A DNA stretch of 64,000 nucleotides. Source: Hyphomicrobiales bacterium. Its GTDB lineage: Bacteria; Pseudomonadota; Alphaproteobacteria; Rhizobiales; Xanthobacteraceae. Positions 16,039 through 24,946 of the stretch are shown piece after piece; position 1 is the first letter of the stretch; each line of letters begins with the position of its first letter. The notes under the pieces were generated by a model. That model had not been told where the DNA came from. It did not search any database and saw only the letters and a list, made by a program, of their open reading frames with translations. Made by a program: the position numbers and the translations under genes. Where the stretch lies: positions 1 through 64,000 of the forward strand of contig JAKFYI010000016.1 of NCBI GenBank assembly GCA_021730985.1, written 5' to 3'.

Positions 16039-17859
16039 TCAGGCGATCCCGCTGACGATCGTATCGGTGGTGGCGACGTCGCTGATCCGCAACTGCACCC
16101 GTTCGGCGCCATTCCAGCGATCCAGCGAAAGCGTTCCGGCGACATGAAGCTGCTTGCCGCGATGGCTCATCAGCGCCTTACCCAGAGGCTGGTCGTGCGC
16201 GCGGAACGCGATGGCATCGACAATGGCGCCATCGCCGGACTTGAGCCTTGCGCGCACATGGTTTTCGCCGACTTTGTCCGCATAGGCTACGATGTGGGCC
16301 GGGAACGCGATCATCGGCTCCGGATTGCTCGATCCGAACGGGCCGGCCCTCCCCAGCGTCGCGATCAGCGCGGCATCGGCGCCGCCAGCACTCACCGCGC
16401 CGTCGATCAGCAGCGAACGGTCGAGTCGCGCGGCATCCACCGCTCCGGCCAGCGTGTCTTCGAGATAGGCGCGAAACGCAGCGAGCGATTCACGCTTGAG
16501 CGTGACGCCCGCCGCCATGGCGTGTCCGCCACCCTTGAGGACCAACCCGCTGGCCACCGCTTGCCGCACCGCCTTGCCGAGATCGACGCCCTGGATCGAA
16601 CGCCCCGACCCTGTGCCGGTCCCGCCCGGCTCCAGCGCGATGGCGAACGCCGGGCGGTTGAACCGCTCCTTCAGCCGTGCGGCAATCAGGCCGACCACGC
16701 CCGGATGCCAGTTCGCGGCAGCAGTGACCACCACTGCGCCCTTCTCGTCGAGCCCAAGCGCCGCCATCGCCTCGGCTTCGGCTTCCGCCAGCATACCCTG
16801 CTCGATCGCCTGGCGTTCGCGATTGAGCCGGTCGAGTTCAGCGGCGATCCGCGCCGCCTCGGTCGGATCGTCCTCCAGCAGCAGCCGCACCCCGAGATCG
16901 GCGCGACCAATGCGGCCGCCCGCGTTGATGCGAGGCCCGAGCAAGAAGCCGAGATGCCAGGGTTCCGGCGGCCCGCTGAGCCGGGCTGCATCCATCAGCG
17001 CGGTCAGTCCCAGGCTCTCGCGTCGACGCATCGCGATCAGCCCTTTGGCAACAAACGCGCGGTTGAGTCCCTTCAGGGGCACCACGTCTGCCACTGTGCC
17101 AAGAGCGACCACGTCGAGCAAATCCAGCAGATCGAATTCCGGGCGACCCTCGGTCCAGAACCCGCGCTGACGCAGCACCCTGTTGACCGCGACCACTGTC
17201 AGGAACGTGACACCAACGGCAGCCAGATGACCGAGTTCGGATAAATCGTCGAGCCGGTTTGGGTTGACCACCAATGCATCCGGCAGACGTTCGTCGGCTT
17301 GGTGATGGTCGATGACGATGACGTCGAGCCCAAGCCGCCGTGCTTCGGCGAGCGGCTCAATGCTGGTGGTGCCACAATCGACCGTGACAAGCAGCGTAGC
17401 GCCGCGCTCGGCAAGCGAACGGATCGCGTCGATGTTCGGCCCATAGCCCTCGAAGATGCGATCGGGAATATGGATCAGCGGATCGAGACCGGCGGCTCGC
17501 AGGAAACGCGCCAGCAACGCCGACGAGGTTGCACCATCGACATCGTAGTCGCCGAAGATCGCAACCTGCTCGCCCCGCTGCGCCGCGTCTGCGATGCGGG
17601 CCGCCGCCGGCTCCATTGCAGTAAGCACGTAAGGATCCGGCAGCAGCCGCTTCACGGTGGGATCGAGAAATGCCTCCACCTCATCCACATCGACTCCACG
17701 GCCGGCCAAAATGCGCGCCAGCAGCTCCGGCGTTTCGTGACGTTGCGCGATGGCCAGCGCCCGCGCGTTGCCGCGGTCATCGAGCCGCGATCGCCAGACT
17801 CGGCCACTGGCCGAGCGCCCCACGCCGAGAAACAAGCCTTTCGTTTGCGATGGCGTCAT
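16039..17859 (-). CDS. recJ: single-stranded-DNA-specific exonuclease RecJ
   Basis: 606 residues with the DHH/DHHA1 architecture. Motifs in order: FGDYDVDGATSSALL, the VTVDCGTTS motif, VIDHHQADE (the DHH signature), ALGTVADVVPL, GPRINAGGRIGRADLG, and the DHHA1 motif GGGHAMAAG, then a C-terminal OB-like part. It degrades single-stranded DNA 5' to 3' in RecF-pathway recombination and mismatch and base-excision repair. The usual alphaproteobacterial neighbour glpX lies 2.7 kb away, with four genes in between. The 158-bp gap upstream is shared with a divergent beta-barrel gene. Confidence 0.97.
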   Translation of the reverse strand: MTPSQTKGLFLGVGRSASGRVWRSRLDDRGNARALAIAQRHETPELLARILAGRGVDVDEVEAFLDPTVKRLLPDPYVLTAMEPAAARIADAAQRGEQVAIFGDYDVDGATSSALLARFLRAAGLDPLIHIPDRIFEGYGPNIDAIRSLAERGATLLVTVDCGTTSIEPLAEARRLGLDVIVIDHHQADERLPDALVVNPNRLDDLSELGHLAAVGVTFLTVVAVNRVLRQRGFWTEGRPEFDLLDLLDVVALGTVADVVPLKGLNRAFVAKGLIAMRRRESLGLTALMDAARLSGPPEPWHLGFLLGPRINAGGRIGRADLGVRLLLEDDPTEAARIAAELDRLNRERQAIEQGMLAEAEAEAMAALGLDEKGAVVVTAAANWHPGVVGLIAARLKERFNRPAFAIALEPGGTGTGSGRSIQGVDLGKAVRQAVASGLVLKGGGHAMAAGVTLKRESLAAFRAYLEDTLAGAVDAARLDRSLLIDGAVSAGGADAALIATLGRAGPFGSSNPEPMIAFPAHIVAYADKVGENHVRARLKSGDGAIVDAIAFRAHDQPLGKALMSHRGKQLHVAGTLSLDRWNGAERVQLRISDVATTDTIVSGIA

Positions 17860-18017
17860 CGATGATTTATTGGCCCAAGCGAAGGCGGAGGCAACTGATT
17901 CGCCTCATCTTTCTTTTTTGCGCTGGCTTGCAAGATGCGAAGCTAGTCGGTTGTGGATAAGTGGCGGGGCAGTCGCGTGGGATTTCCGATGTTCTCTCGT
18001 TTTGAACGCAGGATAGA

Positions 18018-18830
18018 ATGGGCGATCGGGTGCTGGCGCTTGGCTTGGCCGGCGTTCTGTTGGCAGGCGCCACCGGATTCGGCCATGCGGCCGAACGCAC
18101 ACCGACACTGGCTTTTGGCATCGATGGGTCGCTGCCGCTCAGTTACTCCGACGACCGGTTCAGCAACCCAAAGGGGCGCGCGGACTATCTGACATCGCCA
18201 TACCTTCGGCTTTCAGCCGAAGGCAAGCTCGTCCCGGATCTGTCTTATTCGCTCTACGCCAGCGGCGGCTTCGACAAATATCCGTCGCGGATCGACTCCG
18301 ACAGCACGTTCGCGACGCTCGGCGCGAGTCTGACACGGCGATGGGGCGATCTGCGCGTCGGTGTCTCACTGGAGCGCAATCACGCTTTCGACGGCACCTT
18401 CGGTCCGTTCCTCTACCTCGCCCATGATCTCGGCGGATATGTCAGCTATCTGTACACCGATGCTGCCAAGACTGTGAGATTTCGTCCTGGTATGTCGATT
18501 TCGCGGCGGTTCTCCGACGACCCGTCGGCGGAGAGCTATGTCGTCTCCTTTAAGGTCGATATGGAGCGGCAACTCGTCAAACGCTGGTGGCTCACGTTGA
18601 CGCCCCGGCTGCGTTTCCAGAACTTTCTCGGCGGCGAAAACCTGGGCCGGTCCGACACGGTCTATTCGCTGTCCAGCGGACTACGATATTCCATCGACGA
18701 TCATTTCGGCCTCTCCGCGTCGGCCGGATACGAGCGGCGAACCTCCAATGTCGATAGCAGGAACTTCTCCAGCTTTGGGGCAGGATTGAGCCTCGATTTC
18801 AGCCATACTTTCGGCCTCGCCAAGAAGTAA
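18018..18830 (+). CDS. predicted outer-membrane beta-barrel protein, unknown
   Basis: 270 residues with a signal peptide (ALGLAGVLLAGATGFGHAAE). The mature part is rich in alternating hydrophobic/polar strands with aromatic girdle residues (PYLRLSAEGKLVPDLSYSLY, LRVGVSLERNHAF, WWLTLTPRLRFQNF, FGLSASAGYERRTS). It ends SFGAGLSLDFSHTFGLAKK, consistent with a barrel but without the strict terminal Phe. I do not recognise a named family. The ATG at 18018 follows AGGAT. It is followed at 26 bp by a small secreted protein. Confidence 0.72.
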   Translation: MGDRVLALGLAGVLLAGATGFGHAAERTPTLAFGIDGSLPLSYSDDRFSNPKGRADYLTSPYLRLSAEGKLVPDLSYSLYASGGFDKYPSRIDSDSTFATLGASLTRRWGDLRVGVSLERNHAFDGTFGPFLYLAHDLGGYVSYLYTDAAKTVRFRPGMSISRRFSDDPSAESYVVSFKVDMERQLVKRWWLTLTPRLRFQNFLGGENLGRSDTVYSLSSGLRYSIDDHFGLSASAGYERRTSNVDSRNFSSFGAGLSLDFSHTFGLAKK

Positions 18831-18856
18831 GACCGGCAACGAACGGAGCGAAACAA

Positions 18857-19099
18857 ATGCGACATTTGTGCAAAAGCATCGTTCTCGCAGTCCTCGTTAC
18901 GTTGGGTGTGACTAGCCCCGCCGCCGCACAGAGGGCCAATTCGGGAGACCGCGCGCTGGGCTCCGAACTCAACCGCGACAGGGCGGAAACCAGGATCGAG
19001 CGGCTGCGGCAAGACCAACGGCAGAATGAGGAGAAGCAGGAGCGCACCAACTCGCGCGCCCAGAAGCCGAGCAAGCCCGCGCAGCAACAGCCGCGCTGA
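18857..19099 (+). CDS. small secreted, highly charged protein, unknown
   Basis: 80 residues. A clear signal peptide (SIVLAVLVTLGVTSPAAAQ) precedes a mature part of about 55 residues made almost wholly of charged and Gln residues, predicted to be helical (ETRIERLRQDQRQNEEKQER). The start has a CGGAGCG site nine bases upstream. It is cotranscribed with the beta-barrel gene, which suggests a periplasmic partner. I recognise no family. Confidence 0.68.
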   Translation: MRHLCKSIVLAVLVTLGVTSPAAAQRANSGDRALGSELNRDRAETRIERLRQDQRQNEEKQERTNSRAQKPSKPAQQQPR

Positions 19100-19105
19100 T
19101 CGCGC

Positions 19106-19558
19106 TTAGAAAAGCTTGCGATACTGGATGAAGCCCGGCCGGTCGGCCAAGGTGTCGTAGAGCGCACGCGCCGTCGTATTCGTCTCGTGCGTCAACCAGT
19201 GAACGCGGCTCGCACCATCTTTCTTGGCGGCGGTGTAAACCGCCTCGATCAGCTCGCGGCCCAACCCGAGCTTGCGGGCGCCTTCGGCCACAAAGAGATC
19301 CTGCAGATAACAATAGTCGCCGACCGTCCAGCACGAACGATGATAAAGATAGTGAACGATGCCAAGCAATTTGCCGTCCACATAGGCGCCAAGCACGAAC
19401 ATCGGCTCGTTGGGATCCTGCAGCCGCGCCCAGGTGACGTCATAGGTGTTTTGCGGCACCGAAGTCTTGTAGAAGTCGAGATAACCCTTCCACAGGGGCT
19501 CCCAGTCGGCGCGTTCATCGGCCGCCACCGGCTTTATGACGATATTCGGCGCTGTCAT
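19106..19558 (-). CDS. GNAT-family N-acetyltransferase
   Basis: 150 residues with the GNAT fold. The acetyl-CoA motif A reads LFVAEGARKLGLGRELIEAV, with the RxxGxG/A pattern as RKLGLG. An upstream strand contains DYCYLQDLFV and the downstream motif B WLTHETNTTARALYD. It resembles the group that acetylates small amines or toxins in Rhizobiales; the substrate is unknown. Its ATG overlaps the stop of the MetE-like gene (ATGA), so the two are translationally coupled, the last pair of the operon starting at 24171. Confidence 0.9.
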   Translation of the reverse strand: MTAPNIVIKPVAADERADWEPLWKGYLDFYKTSVPQNTYDVTWARLQDPNEPMFVLGAYVDGKLLGIVHYLYHRSCWTVGDYCYLQDLFVAEGARKLGLGRELIEAVYTAAKKDGASRVHWLTHETNTTARALYDTLADRPGFIQYRKLF

Positions 19559-20592
19559 TCGGCCGCCACCTCGGCGTGAATCCGCAACAACTCCGGAATG
19601 GTGTCAGGCGCCCGGCGGCCGAAACCGCATTCGGTGCCGATCGAGAAATCGGCGGCGAATTTCTCCGCTGCCACCAGCCGCCTGCGCGTACCAGCCGTAC
19701 CATCGGTGTGGTGGACCAGCCCAAGGCAAAGCTCAGTCTCCGGCGCGAGCGCCAGACCTCTGAGTGGCGCGAAATACGCATCATCGAAGCGGTCGCGCGG
19801 CACCGGCATATGGATCAAATCGATCCGGCGGCCGATCGCTTTGTGGAGCCGGTTTGCCATTTCCACCATGTCGCCCATATCGGACGGCTCGACCACATGA
19901 CGGTGATTGCTGTCGCCGTAGCAGAAGTGAAACATCAACTCGATGCCGACCGGAACACGATCGGCGAGATCGGCCATGATGGCGGTGAACCGATCGAGCA
20001 TTTCCGCCTTGGTGCATCCATAGCTGCTGACGTCGCCGCGCTGCAGACGTGCGAACACCGCGGACGCCACGTCGAATTGGATCGCGAGTTGGTCATGCGG
20101 GATGGCCGCGGCGATCTTATCGATCTCGCGCTTGACCGCCGCGTTGTAGATCGGATCGATCGGGGCGTGCAGGTCGTCCTGCAGGTAAAGCCACAGCACG
20201 GAATGAGCCGGCACCAGATCGACCTGGAAGCGGCAATGACCAGGAATTTCCCCGCTCCGCTTCAAGTCGGAAAACTCGCAATACGATCGCACTGCGATGT
20301 CGGCATAGAACAAATTGTCGAGCGTCACTTGGGAGGCCGACATTCCCGGCTTGAGCCGGTAGCGCGTGCGCGGTGTCGCAGAGGCATGAATGCGGAACAC
20401 CTCGTCCGACTTTTCCAACGCCGGGGAGTTGGCGAACACCGGTTCCAGCCAGGTGATCCAATCGCCACGCTCGCCGGTTTCGCCGTCGGGAATGCGCTTC
20501 AGCCGCGGCCCCAGCGCCGCGGCCACCACCGCAAACACCTCTCGCGCGTTCGACAGCGGGACGCTGCCGACAAGGTGGACGTCGCGCGGCAT
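19555..20592 (-). CDS. UROD/MetE-like zinc TIM-barrel protein, function unknown
   Basis: 345 residues, a single catalytic-domain relative of cobalamin-independent methionine synthase. Near the C-terminal half, ELMFHFCYGD reproduces the HxC zinc motif of MetE, and GTECGFGRR near the end aligns with the MetE motif holding its last zinc cysteine (PDCGL). The glutamate ligand region is not obvious (LIHMPVPRD). MetE is about 750 residues with a duplicated N-domain that binds folate; that half is missing here. It is the fourth gene of the aminotransferase-hom-glpX operon, so a role in homoserine-derived methyl chemistry is plausible but inferred. Nine bases separate it from glpX. Confidence 0.65.
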   Translation of the reverse strand: MPRDVHLVGSVPLSNAREVFAVVAAALGPRLKRIPDGETGERGDWITWLEPVFANSPALEKSDEVFRIHASATPRTRYRLKPGMSASQVTLDNLFYADIAVRSYCEFSDLKRSGEIPGHCRFQVDLVPAHSVLWLYLQDDLHAPIDPIYNAAVKREIDKIAAAIPHDQLAIQFDVASAVFARLQRGDVSSYGCTKAEMLDRFTAIMADLADRVPVGIELMFHFCYGDSNHRHVVEPSDMGDMVEMANRLHKAIGRRIDLIHMPVPRDRFDDAYFAPLRGLALAPETELCLGLVHHTDGTAGTRRRLVAAEKFAADFSIGTECGFGRRAPDTIPELLRIHAEVAAE

Positions 20593-20601
20593 CGGCTGTC
20601 T

Positions 20602-21594
20602 CTAATCGAGATGGAATTTGTCGAGCTGGCGATGCTCAGCGGTGATCCGCCGCACCGTGCCGGTAACGGAACGCATCACCACCGTGTCGGTCAGGATCAT
20701 GTCCTTTTCGAACTTCACCCCAGTGAGCATCGCGCCAGTGGTGACGCCGGTCGCGGCAAACAGGCAATCGCCGCGCACCATGTCAGCGATTTCATATTTC
20801 TTCTTTGCGTCCTTGATCCCCATCTTGAGGGTGCGCTCGCGCAACTCCTCGGAGTCGATGACGAGGCGGCATTGCATCTGGCCGCCGATGCAGCGCAACG
20901 CTGCGGCCGCCAGCACGCCTTCGGGCGCGCCGCCGATGCCGAGGTAGATGTCGATGCCGGTCTTTTGCTCAGCGGTATGGATGACGCCCGCTACATCGCC
21001 ATCGGTGATCAGGCTGACGGCCGCACCGGTCCGGCGGATCGCTTCAATTGCCTTGGCGTGACGCGGCCTGTCGAGCAATATCGCAGTGATCTCGGAAGGC
21101 TTCACACCCTTGGCCTTGGCGAGCGACATGATGTTCTCGTCGGCCGGCGCGTCGAGATCAATGACGCCCTTGGGATAACCCGGGCCAATTGCGATCTTGT
21201 CCATGTAGCAGTCGGGCGCGTGCAGCAGCGTGCCCTCGTCCGCAATCGCCAAAGTCGCGATCGCGCCGGGCATGTTCTTGGCGCACAGCACGGTGCCTTC
21301 AAGCGGATCGACCGCAATATCGACCTTAGGGCCGATCTTGTTGCCGAGCTTCTCGCCGATGAACAGCATCGGTGCCTCATCGAGCTCGCCCTCGCCGATC
21401 ACCACCGTGCCGTCGATCGGCAGCTTGTTGAGTTCGCGGCGCATGGCATCGACCGCGGCTTGGTCGGATGCCTTGTCCTTGCCGTGACCGCGCAGCCGCG
21501 CCGCCGACACTGCGGCGCGTTCTGTGACGCGCACGATCTCGATCGACAGCACTCGCTCCAGCAACTGGCTGGACTGGACAGTAATCGAGGCCAT
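20602..21594 (-). CDS. glpX: class II fructose-1,6-bisphosphatase
   Basis: 330 residues of the GlpX family. Diagnostic segments are IGEGELDEAPMLFIGE, the metal/phosphate loop DIAVDPLEGT, GGAPEGVLAAAALRCIGG and LFAATGVTTGAML. It removes the 1-phosphate of fructose 1,6-bisphosphate in gluconeogenesis and, in autotrophs, the Calvin cycle, using Mn or Mg. The ATG at 21594 is preceded by GAAGGGAG; an upstream start at 21639 would run into the hom stop. Third gene of the operon, 31 bp after hom. Confidence 0.97.
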   Translation of the reverse strand: MASITVQSSQLLERVLSIEIVRVTERAAVSAARLRGHGKDKASDQAAVDAMRRELNKLPIDGTVVIGEGELDEAPMLFIGEKLGNKIGPKVDIAVDPLEGTVLCAKNMPGAIATLAIADEGTLLHAPDCYMDKIAIGPGYPKGVIDLDAPADENIMSLAKAKGVKPSEITAILLDRPRHAKAIEAIRRTGAAVSLITDGDVAGVIHTAEQKTGIDIYLGIGGAPEGVLAAAALRCIGGQMQCRLVIDSEELRERTLKMGIKDAKKKYEIADMVRGDCLFAATGVTTGAMLTGVKFEKDMILTDTVVMRSVTGTVRRITAEHRQLDKFHLD

Positions 21595-21625
21595 CGGCGC
21601 TCCCTTCAGTGATACCCGGCTGATT

Positions 21626-22930
21626 TCAGTTCTTTTCAATGCGGATCAATTGCGGCTCGCCGGAGATTACCCTGTCGCGCTTCACCGCGGCCAGCGCCTT
21701 GCGCACCGCATCCTCGGCCGTCGCATAGGTAATCAGGATGACGGGGACCGCGCCCTTGCCCTGCCCGGCCGGCCCGCGATGGCGCTGCACGATCGATTCC
21801 ATGGAAATTTTCTGCTGAGCCATCCGCTTGGCGATGGTCGCAGCGGTGCCAGGCTTGTCGACCGCAAGCAGGCGGATGTAATAGCCGCCCTCGTGATGCT
21901 GCATCGGCGCCTTTTTGCTCGTGGTCAGGCGACCCACCGGGCGCGCAAACGGTGCGACGCGCACGCCTCGCGCGATGTCGGCGATATCGGCGACGACCGC
22001 AGATGCCGTCGCCACGCCGCCGGCGCCGGCGCCGACCAAAGTGATCGGCGCGATGCCTTCCGCGTCGATGGTCACTGCGTTGGTAACACCCATCACCTGG
22101 GCGATGGCGGAATCCTTGCGCACGAACGTGGGATGCACGCGCTGCTCGATGCCCTGTCCGGTCTTGACCGCAACCCCCAGCAGCTTGATGCGATAGCCGA
22201 GTTCTTCAGCAGCCGCCAGATCGGCCGGGGCGATCGAGGAAATTCCCTCGACATAAATCGACTTCGGATCGGCCTTAATGCCAAACGTCAGGCTGGCCAG
22301 GATCGAAAGCTTCTGCGCGGTGTCGTGACCATCGACGTCGAACGAAGGATTGGCCTCGGCATAGCCCAGCCGCTGCGCCTCCTTGAGGCAAGCGTCGAAG
22401 GTCAACCCCTCCTGCTCCATCCGAGTCAGGATGTAATTGCAGGTACCATTGAGGATACCGTAAACGCGCTCGATCGAATTGCCGGACAGCCCTTCACGCA
22501 GCGTCTTCACGATCGGAATGACGCCGCCGACCGCGGCCTCGAAGTTCAGCGCGACCGCCCGCTTCTCAGCGAGCGTCGCCAACGCAACGCCGTGGCTTGC
22601 CAGCAGCGCCTTGTTGGCCGTCACCACCGATTTTCCGGCCTTGAGGGCTGAGGTCACCGCAGCGCGTGCAGGATTGCCTACGCCTCCAATCAACTCGACG
22701 AACACGTCGATATCGGGATCGGCGGCAAGCTTCACCGGATCCGCGAACCAGCGCAGGCCCTTGAGATCGATACCGCGATCCTTGCCTCGCGAACGCGCGC
22801 TGACCGCGACGATCTCGATCGGGCGGCCACAGCGCAACGCGAGCGCAGAGCGCTGCTGCCCGATCAGGCGTACGACCGAGGCGCCGACCGTGCCGAGACC
22901 GGCGAGTCCCACTTTGAGCGGGGCAACCAT
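21626..22930 (-). CDS. hom: homoserine dehydrogenase
   Basis: 434 residues. An NAD(P) Rossmann domain opens with VGLAGLGTVGASVV. The catalytic region has VTANKALLA, AVGGVIPIVKTLREGL, the catalytic lysine environment around EANPSFDVDGHDTAQKLSIL, and a C-terminal ACT domain (YYIRLLAVDKPGTAATIAKR) that likely mediates threonine feedback. It reduces aspartate semialdehyde to homoserine for threonine and methionine synthesis. Twenty-three bases follow the aminotransferase gene. Confidence 0.97.
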   Translation of the reverse strand: MVAPLKVGLAGLGTVGASVVRLIGQQRSALALRCGRPIEIVAVSARSRGKDRGIDLKGLRWFADPVKLAADPDIDVFVELIGGVGNPARAAVTSALKAGKSVVTANKALLASHGVALATLAEKRAVALNFEAAVGGVIPIVKTLREGLSGNSIERVYGILNGTCNYILTRMEQEGLTFDACLKEAQRLGYAEANPSFDVDGHDTAQKLSILASLTFGIKADPKSIYVEGISSIAPADLAAAEELGYRIKLLGVAVKTGQGIEQRVHPTFVRKDSAIAQVMGVTNAVTIDAEGIAPITLVGAGAGGVATASAVVADIADIARGVRVAPFARPVGRLTTSKKAPMQHHEGGYYIRLLAVDKPGTAATIAKRMAQQKISMESIVQRHRGPAGQGKGAVPVILITYATAEDAVRKALAAVKRDRVISGEPQLIRIEKN

Positions 22931-22953
22931 GAATCGTCCGCGATTTGTTGCGG

Positions 22954-24171
22954 CTAGCGCCGCGTGGCGAGAGGGACGACGTTGTGCAACTTTTCCGGCC
23001 CGCTTTCAAGGAAGCGCCGGATATTGCGGGCGGCCTGGCGAATGCGCTGCTCATTCTCCACCAGCGCGATGCGGACGAAGCCCTCGCCGCGCTCGCCAAA
23101 GCCGGTGCCCGGCGAGACCGCGACCTCGGCTTGCTCGACAAGCAGCTTGGCGAAATCGACGCTGCCCAGGGTGTTGAACGGCTCGGGGATCGGCGACCAG
23201 GCGAACATCGAAGCGCGCGGCTCCGGGACGTTCCAACCCGCACGGCCGAAGCTCTCCACCAGCACGTCGCGCCGCCGCTTGTAGGTCTCGCGCATCTCCT
23301 TGATGCAATCGTCCGGCCCGTTGAGCGCTGCGGTCGCCGCCACCTGGACCGGTGTGAAGGCGCCGTAGTCGAGATACGACTTGACGCGCGTGAGGGCCGC
23401 TATGATGCGTTCGTTGCCGACCGCGAAGCCCATGCGCCAGCCCGGCATCGAATAGGTCTTGGACATCGAGGTGAATTCGACGGTGACGTCCATCGCACCC
23501 GGCACCTGCAGAACCGAAGGCGGCGGGTTGCCGTCGAAATAGACCTCCGCGTACGCAAGGTCGGACAGGATGAAGATGCCGTGCTTTTTCGCGAACGGCA
23601 CCAACTCCTTGTAAAAATCAAGATCGGCGACGAACGCGGTTGGATTCGACGGATAGCAGACCACCACCGCAATCGGCTTGGGGATCGAGTGCACGATGGC
23701 GCGCTCGAGCGTGTTGAAGAAATCGGGCGTCGGCTCGGACGGTACCGAGCGGATCACGCCACCCGCCATCAAGAACCCGAATGCATGGATCGGATAACTC
23801 GGGTCCGGCACTAGCACGACGTCGCCGGGCGCGGTGATGGCCTGCGCCACGTTGGCGAAGCCTTCCTTGGAGCCGAGCGTGGTGACGATCTGCGTGTCGG
23901 GATTGAGCTTCACGCCGAACCGGCGCGCGTAATAGCCCGCCTGGGCCTTGCGCAACCCGCCAATACCCTTGGACGCGGAATAGCGGTCGGTGCGCGGCTT
24001 GCCAAGCGTCTCCTTCAACTTGTCGAGAACATGCTGCGGTGCCGGCAGATCCGGATTGCCCATGCCAAGGTCGATGATGTCGGCGCCGGCGTTCCGCGCC
24101 ACCGCCTTGGCGCGGTTCACCTGTTCGAAGACATAGGGCGGCAGGCGCCGGATGCGGTGAAACTCTTCCAT
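22954..24171 (-). CDS. alaC: class I/II aminotransferase, AlaC type (often annotated LL-diaminopimelate aminotransferase)
   Basis: 405 residues of PLP fold type I. The PLP lysine is in SMSKTYSMPGWRMGF. GNPDLPAP, GSKEGFANVAQ, CYPSNPTA and SDLAYAEVYFDG are typical of AlaC and its relatives. In gammaproteobacteria AlaC transaminates pyruvate with glutamate to make alanine; Rhizobiales homologues are often labelled LL-diaminopimelate aminotransferases, which I consider less likely without the DapL-specific features. First gene of the operon that continues through hom, glpX, the MetE-like gene and the GNAT. Divergent from the lipoprotein only in the sense that both lie on the minus strand with an 80-bp gap. 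Confidence 0.9.
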   Translation of the reverse strand: MEEFHRIRRLPPYVFEQVNRAKAVARNAGADIIDLGMGNPDLPAPQHVLDKLKETLGKPRTDRYSASKGIGGLRKAQAGYYARRFGVKLNPDTQIVTTLGSKEGFANVAQAITAPGDVVLVPDPSYPIHAFGFLMAGGVIRSVPSEPTPDFFNTLERAIVHSIPKPIAVVVCYPSNPTAFVADLDFYKELVPFAKKHGIFILSDLAYAEVYFDGNPPPSVLQVPGAMDVTVEFTSMSKTYSMPGWRMGFAVGNERIIAALTRVKSYLDYGAFTPVQVAATAALNGPDDCIKEMRETYKRRRDVLVESFGRAGWNVPEPRASMFAWSPIPEPFNTLGSVDFAKLLVEQAEVAVSPGTGFGERGEGFVRIALVENEQRIRQAARNIRRFLESGPEKLHNVVPLATRR

Positions 24172-24251
24172 CGTCGTATCTCTATGAATCGGTGCTCACG
24201 GGTCGATTCCCCACCAATTCGTCATGGTTTTATCATGGGTTGGCGGACGCG

Positions 24252-24698
24252 CTAGTAAATCGTCCGGCCGCTGGAGGCCGGTATCGGGCTAGGCGCAGCC
24301 GCAGTAGCGGGTTTTGCTGCGGGCTTGATCGCAGGCTTGGCCGCCGGTTTGCGGGTAGCTGCTACCGGTTCCGGCGCTGGGGGCGGTGCCGCGGCGGTTT
24401 TCTGCTGGTCACGGGCTGAAACCAGCTCTTTTTCGATGTCCCGCTGCTCATTGCTGGTCAGGACCGCCGTTGACCGGGGCGGCGGCATGTCGTGGACCGC
24501 CGGAAAGTCCGGCCGCATGGTCGCGCGCTCTGGGGCGCCGGCAGGCAGCCCAACACCAGGCATGCCTCCGATCGATTCCGACATTTTCTCCGAGATCGAA
24601 CCGCAACCACACAGCGTCACGGCCGAGAGGATTGCCAGCGCCGGGAAAACCGGCCGTGCTAGGCGCCAGGCGCCTTCCAATCGCAACGCCGCCGTCAT
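24252..24698 (-). CDS. small proline/alanine-rich lipoprotein
   Basis: 148 residues from the ATG at 24698, preceded by GGATGGAG. The N-terminus has a basic region, a hydrophobic core (PALAILSAVTL) and a lipobox-like CGC. After GSISEKMSESIGGMPGVGLP come a charged helix (NEQRDIEKELVSARDQQ) and a low-complexity Ala/Pro/Lys tail with repeated KPA units, as if it spans the periplasm or binds peptidoglycan. I recognise no named family. An upstream in-frame start (24830) adds 44 residues with no signal logic. Divergent from phaC across about 250 bp holding both promoters. Confidence 0.75.
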   Translation of the reverse strand: MTAALRLEGAWRLARPVFPALAILSAVTLCGCGSISEKMSESIGGMPGVGLPAGAPERATMRPDFPAVHDMPPPRSTAVLTSNEQRDIEKELVSARDQQKTAAAPPPAPEPVAATRKPAAKPAIKPAAKPATAAAPSPIPASSGRTIY

Positions 24699-24946
24699 GC
24701 TCCATCCCGTCAGCGTGTTCTTGGCCGGTATGGCCCGCGACAATCCCCGGTCTGCGCGCAACCAGTGAAAATGTCGTAAACTCAATGCATTGGAGCTTGT
24801 TTCGGTAGACGCCCAATATGTCCAAAGCATGGACGCGGGGGGTGTCGGCCGTTCGGCCGCTGGCCCCTTTCATCCTCCGGATAGGGAAACCATGTAGGAT
24901 CAGGACCATCTGATCGCCAGCGATGGCGATCGGCACGGCACGGGCG

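Noticed and set aside
19576-21612. Long open frame on the plus strand opposite glpX, MetE-like and GNAT genes
   Set aside because: It spans three real genes and two gene boundaries on the minus strand, and its translation has no family motif. It is the usual shadow of GC-rich codons in the opposite strand.
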